A DNA stretch of 64,000 nt from Flavobacterium gyeonganense. GTDB taxonomy: Bacteria; Bacteroidota; Bacteroidia; Flavobacteriales; Flavobacteriaceae. The position numbers and the translations under genes were made by a program. Below, piece after piece: positions 1-8,016 of the stretch (positions are counted from its first letter, which is position 1; each line of letters begins with the position of its first letter). The notes beneath the pieces were generated by a model. It had not been told where the DNA came from. It ran no database searches and saw only the letters and a list, made by a program, of their open reading frames with translations. Location of the stretch: NCBI RefSeq assembly GCF_029625295.1, contig NZ_CP121112.1:2418001-2482000 (forward strand), given 5' to 3'.

Positions 1-390
1 TGTACCTGCTTTCTCATCTGCTATTTGTCTTAAAAGCTTTGCGTTCTCTTTTCTTTTTAATAGTCTAGCAGTTTCTAAATCATCAATTTTCTGTTGTTTT
101 TTTTCAGTGTAATATTTTAAAACAAATTCAATAAAGAGATTAATATAAGGAAGGATTAAAACATAGAAAAACGATATACCAATTGGAAAAAGTAAGTTTT
201 TTAAATTGCAATATTGTTCCTCAATCCATTCAATCCTGCAGTGTATTGGCCATTCTGAATAAAACAATATAGCAAATGCTCTCCAATTAAATATTAAAAA
301 GGATATCATGAATGAGCCAATAAAAGGACTTTTTACTCTGTCCCTGTAACTGTCATATACACTTTGAAAAAAATCTTTTACTGTTTCCAT
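1..390 (-). CDS. Membrane protein of unknown function, 3' part cut by window edge
   Basis: An open frame runs leftward from an ATG at 388-390 to the window edge (130 codons, no stop). It begins METVKDFFQSVYDSY and holds two hydrophobic stretches, at about residues 24-45 (FIGSFMISFLIFNWRAFAI) and 68-90 (LLFPIGISFFYVLILPYI). After these comes a charged, probably coiled-coil stretch (residues 94-130, rich in K, E, R, Q). The 'KSPFIGSF..FNWR' start followed by a second membrane segment and a coiled coil resembles uncharacterised bacterial membrane proteins I cannot name. The rest of the gene lies outside the window, so no function is assigned. Confidence 0.65.
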   Translation of the reverse strand, partial: METVKDFFQSVYDSYRDRVKSPFIGSFMISFLIFNWRAFAILFYSEWPIHCRIEWIEEQYCNLKNLLFPIGISFFYVLILPYINLFIEFVLKYYTEKKQQKIDDLETARLLKRKENAKLLRQIADEKAGT

Positions 391-513
391 ATTTGATAAA
401 TTTCAGCAAACATAGAATATAAAAATTAAATCAATCACGTATAAATACCTGTTTAAATAGAGTTTCAGGTTAAATAAACTCAATCTTATAACGAAAGACT
501 TTTTTAATGGTTT

Positions 514-951
514 TTATTGTAAATACAAATAATGATTATAATAATCAATAATCGCTTTTCCTTCCAGCAAAACATCAGCGCCAATAATGCCATGAACCGG
601 TTTTGCTTTGTACTGTCTTAGCGCTTCGTTAACATGCGAAAGATCAAAAATAACCAGACTAAAATCAGTATTTTTCCAGGAACCCAGCTGAAGTGTATTA
701 TGTTTCGAAATTTGTGTTTTCATTCCGGTACCGCCGGCACCAGCTGCTTTGGTTTTTGAATTTTTTGTAGTTAATTCGAATTTTTCAATACTTTCAAAAC
801 CCACACAGGAATTTGAGGCGCCGGTGTCTAAAATAAAAGTTCCGGAAACGCCATTGATTTTGGCTTTGATAGATAAATGCTGTGTTTTGGTAACTTTGAA
901 TTTTATTTTTTTGTATTTCTCTTTTTTGAGAACCTCGTGAAGATTTTCCAT
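514..951 (-). CDS. Retropepsin-like aspartic protease (clan AA)
   Basis: A 145-aa protein with the single-lobe aspartic protease signature. The catalytic DTGAS triad motif is at residues 42-46, preceded by a hydrophobic strand (GTFIL). The distal hallmark HGIIGADVLLEG...IDYYNHYLYL lies at about 118-145. Such proteins act as homodimers, each subunit giving one Asp. No signal peptide or membrane segment is visible, so it should be cytosolic. Its ATG (949-951) lies inside the 3' end of the CHAT gene, overlapping by 49 nt in another frame. The two are therefore probably co-transcribed and translationally coupled. The substrate is unknown. The overlapping CHAT protein is an obvious candidate partner, but that is inference. 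Confidence 0.85.
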   Translation of the reverse strand: MENLHEVLKKEKYKKIKFKVTKTQHLSIKAKINGVSGTFILDTGASNSCVGFESIEKFELTTKNSKTKAAGAGGTGMKTQISKHNTLQLGSWKNTDFSLVIFDLSHVNEALRQYKAKPVHGIIGADVLLEGKAIIDYYNHYLYLQ

Positions 952-3551
952 TTTCGATAGTGATTGAAAACCAAAAATAAACCAATTACAGCCAATAAAC
1001 TAATGATGTAAACGATATAATTTGAAGCATTTTCTTCTGTGGAAATCGAACCGTAATAAACAAACGCACTCCAGTAATACGGAGATTTTTTAGCATTTGG
1101 AATCGATTTGTCGTTTAAAAAATCAAGTTTTGCATTTGTATTGGCTTCAAAATAAGTTTGGTTATTTAGGATGTTTTTATAGAAATCCGTCATAAAAACC
1201 GATGTTGTATAATCGTTTACTTTCCATAAAGAAAATAACAGATTCTGTGCTCCTGCAAACTGAAAACCTCTTGCAACACTCATTGCTCCTTCGGCTTTAT
1301 AGAGTTTACCGATTCCGGTTTCGCAGGCACTTAAAACCACTAAATCCGGATTGATGTTGAGGTTGTACAATTCTGTATATAAAATTTCCTGATCATAAAA
1401 TTTGATGCTTGCCGGAGTTTCAATATCGCCTGAAGACGCATGCGTGCTTAAATGCAGGATCGAATAATTGGAAATATTATTTTTAAAATTATCAAAACGT
1501 GCATCGGCATTTTCTAAATATTTTCCTTTAAAATTACTCCTGATTGATGCCAGTTCTTTCTTTGAATAACGCAACTCAAAAGCCGTTTTTTCGAAAACCG
1601 GAAAAACACCCAAAACTGTTTTTTCTGATTTTGAAAAGGGTTTTGAATTCAGATAAATATTCGCCGAAATAGTATAAGCAATCCTGAAATCATTCAGCAA
1701 ATAATGCATTTTAGCAAAATTCGTTGTATTTGATTCTTGTGTAATCAATGCTTCAAACGGAAGAAAATTTAAAATGCCATCAGGAACAATGATCAGGTTT
1801 TGATAAACCGAGTTGTTAGGTAATTTTAATAAATCATAAACTTTTTTTCCAGAATGATTATAACCTGAAATATTATTGGTAATACTACCAGCATTGTTGA
1901 AATAATCTATAAAATCAACAATGTCAAATATTCCTGTATGGTTTACATAAAGAGAATTGAGACTGATTCTGCCATTGCATAAAGTAAAATAATACAATTT
2001 TTCAGCTCCCATAAAATAATAAACCATCACAGCTTTGTCATTTTCTAATTTTGAAAACAGCGCTTTTAAATCACAATTTTCCGGAATATAATCTGCATTT
2101 CCAGCCTGGATTTTCTTCAGTGAAAGCGTCAGTTCATTTTGCTTTTGGATAAGATTATTTATTTTCAAAATATCTGCAGCATCTCCTTTTTGCTGTTCTT
2201 TTAAAATGGCATTATTAAAATTTTGAAATTCCTGCAAAAGCTGTTTTTCTTCTGCGGAAGCATTTTTAATATTCGAACGATAACTTTTTAAAATTCCGGC
2301 TTTTGTTTTTTCAGATAATTGAAAAGCTTCTTTTATATATTCAGTCTTTCCTTCCTTTTCATATAATTTTTTATAAATGGAAATGCATTTTTCAGTTCGG
2401 TTTCGGGATCGCCATTGCGATATGATTTTTGAGTTTTCATAAACCAATGCATTCATCAATAAATCTTCAATGTAAAAGGAAAGTTCAAAAGCTTTTAATG
2501 CTTTTTTGGGCTGGTTTAGCTGTAGAATTTCTGCCTGCAAATCGATTGCATCTATTAAAACAGTTTCTGCATATAATTGGTTTTGATTTGGGACAAGGTT
2601 CTTAGAATTATAATTCGGAATTAAAATTTCAAAAACAGCCAAAATCTGCTTTGAACTTTCCTCATATCTTCTTTCATCAAAAAGTAGTAAAGCTTTTTCA
2701 TAATATAATTTTGCCAATTTTCGTGGCTGTTGATTTTTGGATTCTAAAAATAACTTTTCAGCCTTTTGCATATAAGAATTGGCTACATCGAATCGTTGCC
2801 ATTGCCTGTTCATCGAAGCCAGATTTCGATAAGAATTAGACAAAGTTTCAGATTGTTCTTTTTCGTTTTTAAGATACTTTATAGAAGATTGAAAAGATTT
2901 CTCGGCTTTGTCATTCGAACTTTTAATCGATAATAGTTGTTTTGAACCCAGCCAGTAATTGTTTCCTAAATTATTCAGCAAAATACCTTTTTGGGAATTC
3001 GATAATTTTTCAGTTTTTAAAGTATTTTCCAAAAGTTCAATTGCCATTGAGATCTTGCCCGAATTCTGATAAACATTCGATAAATTCAGAATTGCTGCTA
3101 TTTTTTGTGACTCGTTTTTTTCGAGATTTGCAATAAAATAATATTGTTTAATAGTATTTTCGGCACTGTCATAATCGCCCAAAACGGTGTATAAATTCCC
3201 CAAAGGTTTCAGGCAATATTCAATAATGTCGTAATCTTTAAGTTTATATTTCAGATAGATTTGCCAGGCTTTTTCATAACTCGAAACCGCATTGTGTGTC
3301 TGTCCAAACTGATTTTGATAATACGCTTTGTTGCAGTTTAAAACCACTATAGATAATAATTCGTCTTTGGTCTTTGGTTTTGGATTTCTCCAGAAAGCAG
3401 CTTCGGTATTGGTTAAGTTTTGCAACCCTTTCGCGGAAGGATGAGCGACAAAAACATCAATTGTATTGTATATTTTGTCTTCGGGATTTTGCCCAAAAAT
3501 ATTCAGGTTAGCAAAAAGAAAGATTAATCCATATAAGTGATATAAGTTCAT
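903..3551 (-). CDS. TPR-CHAT domain protein (caspase-like peptidase), membrane anchored
   Basis: An 882-aa protein. It has an N-terminal signal peptide (residues 1-20, ending ..NIFGQ), many TPR-like helical repeats at about 60-430, a CHAT domain at about 560-860, and one C-terminal membrane helix at about 846-867 (IVYIISLLAVIGLFLVF) with a basic tail. The CHAT catalytic pair is visible: His at about 704 (HLSTHAS) and Cys at about 743 (VVLSACETG), followed by the usual AEGAMSVARGFQFAGA helix. CHAT proteins are caspase/separase-type cysteine peptidases, usually cleaving after a basic or acidic residue in a dedicated target. Signal peptide plus C-terminal anchor suggests a periplasmic protease tied to the inner membrane, which is inference. 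It lies 106 bp downstream of the PKD gene and overlaps the aspartic protease gene. Confidence 0.88.
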   Translation of the reverse strand: MNLYHLYGLIFLFANLNIFGQNPEDKIYNTIDVFVAHPSAKGLQNLTNTEAAFWRNPKPKTKDELLSIVVLNCNKAYYQNQFGQTHNAVSSYEKAWQIYLKYKLKDYDIIEYCLKPLGNLYTVLGDYDSAENTIKQYYFIANLEKNESQKIAAILNLSNVYQNSGKISMAIELLENTLKTEKLSNSQKGILLNNLGNNYWLGSKQLLSIKSSNDKAEKSFQSSIKYLKNEKEQSETLSNSYRNLASMNRQWQRFDVANSYMQKAEKLFLESKNQQPRKLAKLYYEKALLLFDERRYEESSKQILAVFEILIPNYNSKNLVPNQNQLYAETVLIDAIDLQAEILQLNQPKKALKAFELSFYIEDLLMNALVYENSKIISQWRSRNRTEKCISIYKKLYEKEGKTEYIKEAFQLSEKTKAGILKSYRSNIKNASAEEKQLLQEFQNFNNAILKEQQKGDAADILKINNLIQKQNELTLSLKKIQAGNADYIPENCDLKALFSKLENDKAVMVYYFMGAEKLYYFTLCNGRISLNSLYVNHTGIFDIVDFIDYFNNAGSITNNISGYNHSGKKVYDLLKLPNNSVYQNLIIVPDGILNFLPFEALITQESNTTNFAKMHYLLNDFRIAYTISANIYLNSKPFSKSEKTVLGVFPVFEKTAFELRYSKKELASIRSNFKGKYLENADARFDNFKNNISNYSILHLSTHASSGDIETPASIKFYDQEILYTELYNLNINPDLVVLSACETGIGKLYKAEGAMSVARGFQFAGAQNLLFSLWKVNDYTTSVFMTDFYKNILNNQTYFEANTNAKLDFLNDKSIPNAKKSPYYWSAFVYYGSISTEENASNYIVYIISLLAVIGLFLVFNHYRKWKIFTRFSKKRNTKK

Positions 3552-3648
3552 ATTATAGTTGTTGGTATACTAAAATAAATCATATAAGCTTATGTGTTAT
3601 ATCTTTTTGAATTTAAAAAACTTAAATTTACTTAAATCACTTATATGG
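3529..3648. repeat. 13-bp inverted repeat spanning the CHAT start codon
   Basis: ccatataagtgat at 3529-3541 is the exact reverse complement of 3636-3648. In the leftward transcript one arm lies in the 5' leader and the other in codons 4-8 of the CHAT gene, with the start codon (3549-3551) in the loop. A smaller palindrome around 3584-3598 lies between the arms. It could be an mRNA structure affecting initiation or a chance AT-rich match. Confidence 0.45.
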
Positions 3649-3657
3649 TGGAAATAT

Positions 3658-5610
3658 TTAAAACCTCCAAATCCCATACACCTGAAAATAATTAAAATCC
3701 TGTTCGAAGTTGATCACATAACGTGCACCCAGACTCGGACCGATTCTGGAAAAACCTGCCGTCAGGTCAAATAGAAGACCGGTTTTTAAATCCGTAAATG
3801 AGTTTTTGACGTTATTAGTAGTCGTTTTTGTATCTATTAAAAGATTTTCTTTCTCATTTTCAAAAGTTTCTGTTTTTATATCCTGATTCTGTTGTGATGC
3901 CACATTGATATTAGCCTGAATTCCGGCTCCGACTCCGATATAATTATTAATGTTATACCGAATCAAAACCGGGACTTCCCAGTTGACGTTTTTATTTTCA
4001 GTTGTAGTGGTGGTACGTATTAATCGTCTTGTTCCGTTTGCATTGGTGTCAAATGTGTTTGTAATATTGACTGCGCTGTTATATTTATTTAGAGCATTTA
4101 CCCATTCTGCCTGCCAGTAAAAACGATATGATTTGAAAGGTGAAATAGTAGCGCCCACAAAATAACTGGTCGATTTGTCTAAGTCTGAATAGAAATTATA
4201 TCCAGCTTTTGCGCCAATCGAGATTCCGGGTAAAAATCGGGTAACGGCGTAATTGGTTATGATAGGTTCATTTTTATCAAAAATAATGGATGTTCGGCTT
4301 TTGGTTTTTACTTTATGAAAGTCTTCACTGAATTTCATTGAATAACGCACAAAACCTTTTGTACTGTCTTTTTCCTGAACGTTTTTTTGCTCAGTTCCAG
4401 GAAGATAAATATTCTTAAATGTAAAAATGATTTGTTTTTTTGTAATGATGGTGTCCAGACAGCTTACGGTTGGCTCTTCGCCTTTTGGACAAATCGGACA
4501 TTCAGGATACATACTTTCAATCTGGAATGTTTTTTTGTCGAACATGTCCGGAATATCAGTTTCTAAGCGAATTTTTCTTGCCGGGCCTTCACCGTTATTT
4601 TGAAAACGGGTTTTGAATTTCACTCTTTTAAACCGAACCAGTCTGTAATTCATAAAACTTCCGTTCGAACCCATTTTGTTGGGGTCGTGAGAGGTTACGA
4701 TTTCCATTTCGAGGTTTTTCACCTTATGGTTTTTAAAACTGCGATTGGGTACAAAAATCCCGCGCATGGTAACTGTTGCACTGGTATCTTTGATCATTTC
4801 GGGAGTTGTTTTGAAAGTGTAAAAAACATTGCGTGTTTCGCTTGGATTGGTATCGTCAAATTCCAGAATCGAAACATTATGATAAAGTGTATGTGCTTCT
4901 TTTAAGCTGGCTTCTAAATCTTCTTCTGTGGTCGTGTTTTTATATTTTTTGAATTTTATAGTGTTTTCCGTAGAAGCGAGATAGGATTTAGTATCATCGA
5001 GATCATCAACTGAAGCAACTGTATTTTCTTTTACTTCGCGTTCGCCGGCATAGGTCCTGAAATCGGTTAGCTCGAAATTGTTATTTTTGAATTGTTTTTC
5101 GTTATAAAAAAGATAGAGCTTGCCATTGGCAACATAATTTTCCAGATTTTGATAACTTACTACGACTACCATTTCCTCTTCCGGAATTGGATCACAGTTT
5201 TTTATAATTGCAAACCCATTTTGATCAGCGATGGATGCGATGTCCTGATATGGGTCGTCTCCAATTTCGTTCACTGCCACTTTTTTTGGTCGTGTAGCAG
5301 GAGGTTTTCCGTTGTCGTAATTGTTGGTAACGGCTAATCTGGCGGTATAGTTGCCTTTGTTTTTATAAACGTGTTTGGGCTCTGCCTGTTTGCTGTAATG
5401 ACCGTCACCCATTTCCCATAAATAGGAGTAACTTGGTTTTGGCGCACCTGCAATTGGAATTAAAGGTGGAGTTTCGGGTTTAAAAGTTACCGAATTGGCT
5501 TTCTGGGTATAGCTGATATTTGCTCTTCGGGTGATGGTGTCTTTTACTTTGGTCTGCGCAAACACCATTGCTGATGAAAGAATAATGAAACAGCATAAAA
5601 GTTTTTTCAT
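3658..5610 (-). CDS. PKD-domain protein with C-terminal beta-barrel-like region
   Basis: A 650-aa secreted protein. I use the ATG at 5608-5610 (MKKLLCCFIILSSAMVFAQ), which gives a clean signal peptide. An in-frame ATG 36 nt upstream would put a charged, non-signal stretch in front. A PKD-type domain lies at about residues 40-110 (YLWEMGDGHYSKQAEPKHVY, followed by NKGNYTARLAVTN). The middle contains a DUF11-like segment with a CPICPKG pair of cysteines. The last 190 residues alternate in the way of outer-membrane strands (GAKAGYNFYS...FVGATISPF) and end in Phe (FQVYGIWRF), as beta-barrel proteins do. It is probably surface-exposed or outer-membrane-embedded. It lies between the lipoprotein and CHAT genes on the same strand. 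The function is unknown. Confidence 0.8.
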   Translation of the reverse strand: MKKLLCCFIILSSAMVFAQTKVKDTITRRANISYTQKANSVTFKPETPPLIPIAGAPKPSYSYLWEMGDGHYSKQAEPKHVYKNKGNYTARLAVTNNYDNGKPPATRPKKVAVNEIGDDPYQDIASIADQNGFAIIKNCDPIPEEEMVVVVSYQNLENYVANGKLYLFYNEKQFKNNNFELTDFRTYAGEREVKENTVASVDDLDDTKSYLASTENTIKFKKYKNTTTEEDLEASLKEAHTLYHNVSILEFDDTNPSETRNVFYTFKTTPEMIKDTSATVTMRGIFVPNRSFKNHKVKNLEMEIVTSHDPNKMGSNGSFMNYRLVRFKRVKFKTRFQNNGEGPARKIRLETDIPDMFDKKTFQIESMYPECPICPKGEEPTVSCLDTIITKKQIIFTFKNIYLPGTEQKNVQEKDSTKGFVRYSMKFSEDFHKVKTKSRTSIIFDKNEPIITNYAVTRFLPGISIGAKAGYNFYSDLDKSTSYFVGATISPFKSYRFYWQAEWVNALNKYNSAVNITNTFDTNANGTRRLIRTTTTTENKNVNWEVPVLIRYNINNYIGVGAGIQANINVASQQNQDIKTETFENEKENLLIDTKTTTNNVKNSFTDLKTGLLFDLTAGFSRIGPSLGARYVINFEQDFNYFQVYGIWRF

Positions 5611-5764
5611 GGTCGAGGAGGTTTTTAGCCCTGATGGGAGCGGCATCTCCCGATTTAGAAAAACAAGGCTTTTTAGCCGTAGTTTTTGTTATCGGGAATA
5701 CAGCGGACAGCAGGATTAGCTTCTGAAAATCATCAGAGTTAGTTTAAAACAGCATTAAATGTAA

Positions 5765-5793
5765 AAAAAGTGATGAGCAAATCATCACTTTTT
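5765..5793 (-). terminator. Rho-independent terminator after the lipoprotein gene
   Basis: A perfect 12-bp stem (5765-5776 with 5782-5793) with a 5-nt loop; the arms carry A and T runs, so it can work in either direction. It lies 20 bp past the stop of the leftward lipoprotein gene and 155 bp before the PKD gene start. It probably separates the two transcription units. Confidence 0.8.
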
Positions 5794-5813
5794 CCTAAAA
5801 AAGTATTTGAAAG

Positions 5814-6800
5814 TTACTGAATGGCATTGATTGCTGCTACCAGTTGCGCTTCTGAGCCTACTGTTGTTTCTGCAAGTGAAAAGGTGTAGGTTTGATTGGC
5901 AGCGATTGTCACTCCTTTAATTGCATAACGCCATTGACCGTTATCTTCTGTTGCAAAAATGATGTGACAGGCTAAACCAACCGGAATTTGTCCATAATGT
6001 TCGCTGAATAGACCTGCTGCTGTATATGTGTCTAATTTTGCCAGTGCGTTTGTTCCTTCGCCATCATAAGATAAATAAACTGCGCTGTTTGTGTTGTCAT
6101 AACCTTCAGGAACATCAACAAGTAGCGTTGTTTTAGGTCGCGGGTCGCTGTAAAAACGGTCAACATTTGTCCATCCAAAGTTTCCAAAAGTTACATAATA
6201 ATTATTTCCTTCGCCCTGTACACCGCCTTTTCCGTTGGCTCCGTCAGCACCGGCTTTGGCTTCTCTCCAGGCTAATTCTCCTTTGTCATCTATCACACCG
6301 GTCCATAATGTCATGGCATTGTCAAGTCCATCTGTTAAAGCAGTAGGAACCATCATATTCATTGAGCAGGAAGTCTGAAGTTCTACACCACCTTGTGTTG
6401 CTTTGATAAAGAACTCACCGCCTGAAATTAATAGATTTTTCTTTCCGTCGGCTGTAATACCCATTGTAGGTTTGTTGGTGATCAGCATGTTTCCTTTGTC
6501 AAAAAGCTCGATATATTCGATTTTAACTTCTCCGGTTACTGCAACTCCATTTTTAGTTAAGCAATCTCCGTTGATGTTTACTTTTACTCCTTTTGCAGAA
6601 GTGAATGATACGACACCAGCTCCGGCTGTAATGGTAAAATTCTGTGTGTTTTTCTTGACCCCTTGTTCGTTTATACTTTTGAATGCTTCGGCAGTTGGAG
6701 GTGTAATCTTAGTTTCATTTTCTCCATCATTGTCATCACAGCTTGCAAAAGTTGCCAATGCTAAAAATAATAATCCGATTTTTCTAAAATTTGTATTCAT
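5814..6800 (-). CDS. Lipoprotein of unknown function
   Basis: A 328-aa protein with a lipoprotein signal peptide: charged start, hydrophobic core (IGLLFLALATFA), lipobox ending at Cys20, then acidic DDNDGEN. The acidic residues after the Cys suit a Bacteroidota lipoprotein that may be exported to the cell surface. The mature part is beta-rich, with a region around residues 65-110 (GVKVNINGDCLTKNGVAV) of the kind seen in uncharacterised Bacteroidota cell-surface proteins. No enzymatic motif is visible. Two tandem copies of the bipartite motif described for 6882-6984 lie 80-185 nt upstream, so I infer control by the neighbouring ECF sigma factor. Confidence 0.8.
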   Translation of the reverse strand: MNTNFRKIGLLFLALATFASCDDNDGENETKITPPTAEAFKSINEQGVKKNTQNFTITAGAGVVSFTSAKGVKVNINGDCLTKNGVAVTGEVKIEYIELFDKGNMLITNKPTMGITADGKKNLLISGGEFFIKATQGGVELQTSCSMNMMVPTALTDGLDNAMTLWTGVIDDKGELAWREAKAGADGANGKGGVQGEGNNYYVTFGNFGWTNVDRFYSDPRPKTTLLVDVPEGYDNTNSAVYLSYDGEGTNALAKLDTYTAAGLFSEHYGQIPVGLACHIIFATEDNGQWRYAIKGVTIAANQTYTFSLAETTVGSEAQLVAAINAIQ

Positions 6801-6881
6801 GATTTCTAATTTTTATAAATCTGAGCTGATCTTTATCAGTTGGTTTTCAGATTCGGGTTGTTAATTTAATTTTTATATCCT

Positions 6882-6917
6882 TATATCAATTCGGGTTTGA
6901 TATTGTTACCCTTGTTT
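6882..6917 (-). promoter_or_regulatory. Putative ECF-sigma promoter, copy 1
   Basis: Read leftward: AAACAAGGGTAACAAT (6917-6902), 12 nt, TTGATATA (6889-6882). The same blocks with the same 12-nt gap occur at 6949-6984 and 7344-7379. Taking GTAACA as -35 and GATATA as -10 gives a 16-nt spacer, typical of ECF promoters. The likely transcription start is about 75 nt before the lipoprotein start codon. Confidence 0.6.
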
Positions 6918-6948
6918 TCAAAATTTATTTTTATTCGTTTTATATTAC

Positions 6949-6984
6949 TATATCAACAGGCTTTTAAAATTGTTACCTCTGTTT
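6949..6984 (-). promoter_or_regulatory. Putative ECF-sigma promoter, copy 2 (tandem)
   Basis: Read leftward: AAACAGAGGTAACAAT (6984-6969), 12 nt, TTGATATA (6956-6949). It lies exactly 67 bp upstream of copy 1, in the same direction, between the small membrane protein gene and the lipoprotein gene. The spacer sequence differs from copies 1 and 3 while both blocks are kept, which argues for a protein-bound site rather than a recent duplication. Confidence 0.6.
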
Positions 6985-7002
6985 TTTATTTTTTTTTGAA
7001 GT

Positions 7003-7302
7003 TTATTTGGAAAAGCATTTTTCTTCAAAAACATTTCCGTCTTCATCGAGTGCAACCAGGATTTGTTTTTTCCTTGAAAGATTAATGATCAAATAAAGCC
7101 AGACAATTGACCAAAGCCCCAGTGTAGCAAAAACCAAAGTCAGCTGCAGGGAAGAATCGATTTGTTTTTTTTCTTTGGATAAAACCACATAAGGAAGTTT
7201 ATCATTTTTTTCAATTACGATAAATCCGTTGCGAATTTTGTTCGACAGCGTCTGCTGGAACTTGGCAAAATCTTTCTCGGTTGTAAATTGATAACTTCCC
7301 AT
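7003..7302 (-). CDS. Small membrane protein of unknown function
   Basis: A 99-aa protein with no signal peptide. Residues 1-50 are soluble and mixed (FTTEKDFAKFQQTLSNKIRN). One hydrophobic segment follows at about 53-75 (LTLVFATLGLWSIVWLYLII), then a short basic and acidic tail (RKKQILVALDEDGNVFEEKC). I do not recognise a family. It is divergent from the sigma factor gene (127 bp between starts) and carries copy 3 of the ECF-type motif about 40 nt upstream. That makes it a candidate regulon member, perhaps a regulator or sensor of the system. Confidence 0.7.
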   Translation of the reverse strand: MGSYQFTTEKDFAKFQQTLSNKIRNGFIVIEKNDKLPYVVLSKEKKQIDSSLQLTLVFATLGLWSIVWLYLIINLSRKKQILVALDEDGNVFEEKCFSK

Positions 7303-7343
7303 ATTTATGTGATTTTTAATTCTAAATAACCTTCTATTTGCCT

Positions 7344-7379
7344 TATATCAATTTGTTTTTTGGATTGTTACCCCTGTTT
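7344..7379 (-). promoter_or_regulatory. Putative ECF-sigma promoter, copy 3
   Basis: Read leftward: AAACAGGGGTAACAAT (7379-7364), 12 nt, TTGATATA (7351-7344), with the same geometry as the copies at 6882 and 6949. The likely start is around 7337, about 35 nt before the ATG of the small membrane protein (7302). It lies in the divergent spacer before the sigma factor gene but points away from it. Confidence 0.62.
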
Positions 7380-7429
7380 CTGTAATTTTTTTCAGATTCT
7401 TTTTTTTACTTTAGCTAATAATTTCAATT

Positions 7430-8014
7430 ATGGAAAAAAGTAAAATTCATCCCGACCAGAAATATATTGAAGGAATTGCCGAAAATGATTCGGCAATAAT
7501 CCGCTCTATCTATAAAAATTTTGTTCCTAAAGTGGTTTTTTATATCATGAATAATTCAGGAGACAAGGATCAGGCGCAGGATGTGGTTCAGGAAATCATG
7601 ATTTTGCTTTTTAATCAGGCAAAAGCCAATACATTACAGCTTACTTGTCCGTTTGATGCCTACTTCTTTTTGTTGTGTAAAAGGAAATGGCTTAACGAAT
7701 TGAAAAAAACTTCGAATAAAGGGGTAACAATTAATGAAGATTTTGCATCTATCAATGAATCTGCTCTCGAATTGGTTGAAGAAACCGAACAATTTGATGA
7801 AAAACAGCAACTTTTTGATACGATGTTCCAGAAATTAGGAGATAAATGCCAGGAGGTGCTAAAACTGAGTTTTGCCATTAAATCGATGGAGGAGGTTGCC
7901 GAAAAGCTAAACGTAACGTACGGTTATGTACGTAAAAAGAAATCGTTATGTATCGGACAGCTGACACAATGGATTCAGGAAGCAAAAAATTTTAAATCTC
8001 TTAAAAATAATTAG
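7430..8014 (+). CDS. ECF-family RNA polymerase sigma factor
   Basis: A 194-aa protein with the two-domain ECF layout. Region 2 is at about residues 22-90 (SIYKNFVPKVVFYIMNNSGDKDQAQDVVQEIMILLF, shown only in outline: AQDVVQEI is the core-binding helix). Region 4 is at about 130-180, a helix-turn-helix (SMEEVAEKLNVTYGYVRKKK) for -35 recognition. It is followed after 2 nt by a membrane protein with the layout of an anti-sigma factor, the usual ECF pairing. Genes on the other strand carry a shared promoter-like motif, so this is probably the regulator of the whole 0.5-8.7 kb region. Its own promoter is unclear; TACTTTAG at 7407-7414 resembles a weak housekeeping -7 box. Confidence 0.9.
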   Translation: MEKSKIHPDQKYIEGIAENDSAIIRSIYKNFVPKVVFYIMNNSGDKDQAQDVVQEIMILLFNQAKANTLQLTCPFDAYFFLLCKRKWLNELKKTSNKGVTINEDFASINESALELVEETEQFDEKQQLFDTMFQKLGDKCQEVLKLSFAIKSMEEVAEKLNVTYGYVRKKKSLCIGQLTQWIQEAKNFKSLKNN

Positions 8015-8016
8015 CC

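Noticed and set aside
4600..4905. Rightward 101-codon frame opposite the PKD gene
   Set aside because: It is a shadow of the leftward PKD/beta-barrel gene, with no family features and no promoter; the leftward frame has the signal peptide and domains.
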